The position numbers were made by a program, and so were the translations under genes. DNA of 64,000 nucleotides from an uncultured Lachnospiraceae bacterium. GTDB lineage: Bacteria; Bacillota; Clostridia; Lachnospirales; Lachnospiraceae. Positions 61,980 through 64,000 of the stretch are shown here, piece after piece; positions within the stretch are counted from its first letter, which is position 1; every line of letters starts with the position of its first letter. The notes under the pieces were generated by a model, which ran no database searches, had not been told where the DNA came from, and worked only from the letters and a program-made list of their open reading frames with translations. Where the stretch lies: assembly GCA_902788035.1 (NCBI GenBank), contig CADAIL010000001.1, forward strand, positions 62,001 to 126,000. Direction: 5' to 3'.

Positions 61980-63158
61980 ATGTCTAGTACTGAAAACCAG
62001 AAAACCCCAATGCCGGTCGCACCTCTGAAAATCGTTTATCTGAACGGAAGTCATGAAATCGCGAAACCGGTTGACAGTTACATTGCCAAGACAAGAAAGC
62101 AGCTCGCCCATGACCGCAAGGACGCTGAGCTTATTCCGGGTTATATCGAGCCATCATATATACTGGATGCAAAGTATTCCCGTTACGGTACAGGCGAAGG
62201 CAAGGTCAAACTCAATGAGTCCGTAAGAGGATCCGATCTCTACATTATCGGAGATGTCACCAACTACACTGTGACTTATAAGGTCTGCGGACGTACGAAT
62301 CACATGTCCCCGGACAATTATTTCCAGGATCTCAAGCGTGTAATATCCGCTGCGAGCGGAAAAGCACACAGAATAAGTGTTATTCTTCCGTTCCTCTATG
62401 AGAGCCGCCAGCACAGGCGTACGGGACGCGAGTCTCTGGACTGTGCGCTCGCCCTCAAAGAACTTCAACAGTACGGTGTTTCCAACATCATCACATTCGA
62501 TGCCCACGATCCCCGGGTCATGGATGCGATTCCTCTGACAAGTTTTGACAATTTCATGCCGACTTACCAGTTCCTGAAAGCGCTTCTTCGCGCAGTCCCG
62601 GATCTGGAATTCGACAAGGAACATTTCATGGTCATAAGCCCTGACGAGGGTGCTACGGACCGTGCGGTTTATTTTTCAAATATCCTCGGGGCCGACATGG
62701 GCATGTTTTACAAGCGCCGCGACTACTCCACTATCGTGAATGGCAAGAATCCTATTGTTGCTCACGAATTCCTCGGCGATACTGTTGAGGGTAAGGACTG
62801 CGTCATCATCGACGACATGATCGCGTCAGGCGGCTCCATGCTTGATGTCTGCAAGCAGATCAAGGCAAGAGGAGCCCGCAGAATATTTATCGTCGTCACA
62901 TTCGGTCTCTTCACAGAAGGTATCGACAAGTTTGACAAATTCTACGAAGACGGCATGTTCACAAAACTGATCTGCACGAACCTGACCTATCTCCCGCCTG
63001 AACTCTTAAAGCGTGAGTATTTCGTAAAGGCCAATATGCATAAATATCTTGGCCGCATCATTGACACAATGAACCATGACATGTCTCTGGAAGGAGTCAA
63101 GAGTACAACCGGAAAGATCAACAGGTTCTTGGCAAACGGCAACGCTGTTATGGAATGA
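61980..63158 (+). CDS. prs: Ribose-phosphate pyrophosphokinase, long form
   Basis: 392 residues, longer than the usual 310-320. Makes PRPP from ribose 5-phosphate and ATP for nucleotide, His and Trp synthesis. The PRPP loop is CVIIDDMIASGGSM (about 276) and FDAHDPRVMDAIP the metal/ATP region. The first 60 residues are an extension typical of the clostridial long form. GGAGG is 5 bp before the ATG. Confidence 0.9.
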   Translation: MSSTENQKTPMPVAPLKIVYLNGSHEIAKPVDSYIAKTRKQLAHDRKDAELIPGYIEPSYILDAKYSRYGTGEGKVKLNESVRGSDLYIIGDVTNYTVTYKVCGRTNHMSPDNYFQDLKRVISAASGKAHRISVILPFLYESRQHRRTGRESLDCALALKELQQYGVSNIITFDAHDPRVMDAIPLTSFDNFMPTYQFLKALLRAVPDLEFDKEHFMVISPDEGATDRAVYFSNILGADMGMFYKRRDYSTIVNGKNPIVAHEFLGDTVEGKDCVIIDDMIASGGSMLDVCKQIKARGARRIFIVVTFGLFTEGIDKFDKFYEDGMFTKLICTNLTYLPPELLKREYFVKANMHKYLGRIIDTMNHDMSLEGVKSTTGKINRFLANGNAVME

Positions 63159-63206
63159 AGCATTAATTTGATAATACAGGCGACTGAAAACAGCTTAGTG
63201 AATGAC

Positions 63207-63242
63207 AAAAGAGGCTGCCGCATAATGCGGCAAGCCTCTTTT
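63207..63242 (+). terminator. Terminator of prs
   Basis: AAAAGAGGC and GCCGCA pair with TGCGGC and GCCTCTTTT, followed by TTTTGTTT. The 298-bp gap to EF-G also contains a hairpin ACACCGT/ACGGTGT-like stem at 63301-63331 of unknown role. Confidence 0.85.
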
Positions 63243-63357
63243 GTTTAAAATGCAGCGTTTTGTCCCCAATTTGGGATACCCAGTTCCTCCATGAGTCCCC
63301 ACACCGTGAATGCTTCCACTGCATACGGTGTGCAGGCCTGAAGTACCACTTAAAAAG

Positions 63358-63389
63358 CTGCGGAGAAACAGATTAATGTTTCTCCGCAG
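63358..63389 (-). terminator. Terminator of the EF-G gene
   Basis: 13-bp perfect arms CTGCGGAGAAACA/TGTTTCTCCGCAG with a 6-nt loop, followed on the minus strand by CTTTTTAAG. Confidence 0.85.
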
Positions 63390-63456
63390 ACTTAATGAAT
63401 GCTTCTGTAGTCCGAAAATGAGAACCCGCCTCAATTTCCGTTATCTATTATCAGAA

Positions 63457-64000
63457 TCAGTCGTCTGACTCATTCAGCTGATCAGCGCGATCCTTGATTT
63501 CCTTCTCCTGGACATCAGCCGGAGCCTGCTCGTATCTGGCGAACTCATAAGCGAACTCGCCCTGACCACCGGTCATGGAGCGAAGGATCGTGCCGTAGCC
63601 GTCCATCTCCTTCTCCGGAACGTCAGCTTCGATGATCGTGTTGCCCTTGTGATCCGGGTTCATACCGAGAACGCGGCCGCGGCGCTTGTTGAGGTCGCCC
63701 ATGACATCGCCGGTAAACTTATCGCGGACCTTGACCTTAAGGGAGACGATCGGCTCAAGAAGAACCGGGCCGGCCTTGAGGAAGCCTTCCTTGAATGCCT
63801 GACGTGTAGCGGTCTTGAATGCCTGCTCGGAGGAGTCTACCGGATGATAGGAACCATCGTACAGAGTAGCCTTGACGCCGACGACCGGGTAAGCTGCCAG
63901 CGGGCCTGCACTGACGGACTCTACGAGACCCTTCTCAACTGCCGGATAGTAGTTCTTCGGAACGGAACCGCCGACGACTTCGATCGCGAACTCATACGCT
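63457..64000 (-). CDS. Elongation factor G family protein, C-terminal part (partial at window edge)
   Basis: The last 180 codons are visible. EF-G domain IV (EVVGGSVPKNYYPAVEKGL, AAYPVVGVKATLYDGSYH, VDSSEQAF) and domain V (DVMGDLNKRRGRVLGMNP, LRSMTGGQGEFAYEFARYE) are present. Domain V ending QGEFAYEF instead of GRGSFE suggests the EF-G-like second paralogue of Clostridia rather than the str-operon fusA; the G domain outside the window would decide. The protein ends in an acidic NESDD. Confidence 0.85.
   Translation of the reverse strand, partial: AYEFAIEVVGGSVPKNYYPAVEKGLVESVSAGPLAAYPVVGVKATLYDGSYHPVDSSEQAFKTATRQAFKEGFLKAGPVLLEPIVSLKVKVRDKFTGDVMGDLNKRRGRVLGMNPDHKGNTIIEADVPEKEMDGYGTILRSMTGGQGEFAYEFARYEQAPADVQEKEIKDRADQLNESDD

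Noticed and set aside
63290..63340. Hairpin around 63301-63331 as a small RNA or tRNA
   Set aside because: The stem is interrupted, there is no promoter or tRNA arm pattern, and it lies between two convergent terminators.
1..64000. CRISPR array, prophage, integrase or toxin-antitoxin pair
   Set aside because: No regularly spaced repeats and no gene with such motifs was found on either strand.

Overview
The window reads as core chromosome of an anaerobic Firmicute, most likely a Clostridia member near the Lachnospiraceae. This is inferred from gene content: a cysteine-containing L28, a DUF512 protein beside der, a biotin-dependent Na+-translocating decarboxylase, FolT behind a tetrahydrofolate riboswitch, a GerW-type sporulation protein, a dockerin-bearing secreted protein and a second-type EF-G. 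No rRNA, tRNA, CRISPR array, integrase, transposase or phage gene was seen. Almost all genes lie on the minus strand; rpmB, a YprB-like nuclease gene and prs are the exceptions.

Layout. 1-411: 5' part of a small alarmone synthetase gene. 0.5-4.2 kb: pepD, then the mgsA-rsmD-coaD-coiled-coil operon. 4.6-9 kb: recG, a FakA-like kinase and Asp23. 9.2-11.8 kb: a secreted beta-helix/dockerin protein. 12.1 kb: rpmB. 12.4-20.1 kb: an envelope and division operon, zapA-U32 peptidase-SEDS-PBP-orf-DUF2953-gerW. 20.5-30 kb: a surface-glycan cluster with a flippase, four glycosyltransferases, two LicD proteins and an Ig-like membrane protein. 30.2-32.8 kb: ruvAB behind an ECF-type S component and a NusG_II protein. 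34-38 kb: rpsA-ispH-cmk-flavoprotein. 38.3-43.6 kb: five-gene Na+ decarboxylase/transcarboxylase operon. 43.8-47.3 kb: metallophosphoesterase, pyruvyl transferase, scpA and scpB. 47.4-53.1 kb: rpsU, alaS, rnhA and a membrane MutS-like ATPase. 53.2-55.7 kb: a secreted RICIN-type/SleB-like protein. 55.7-57.2 kb: folT-fchA under a THF riboswitch. 57.3-61.8 kb: DUF512-der-plsY-gpsA. 62-63.2 kb: prs. The window ends inside an EF-G gene.

The most striking non-coding content is a family of about 190-220 bp repeats (4431-4621, 20243-20460, 50521-50718, 50767-50958). Each folds into one long interrupted hairpin bounded by 14-16 bp inverted repeats. Some blocks keep the same sequence in all four copies, while three stems between them change sequence in step so that pairing is kept. 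At all three loci the element stops within 1-9 bp of the stop codon of a minus-strand gene. A second, unrelated palindromic element of about 99 bp occurs in two nearly identical, oppositely oriented copies (6697-6795 and 38157-38255). Promoters, terminators and start choices below were read by eye and were not computed.
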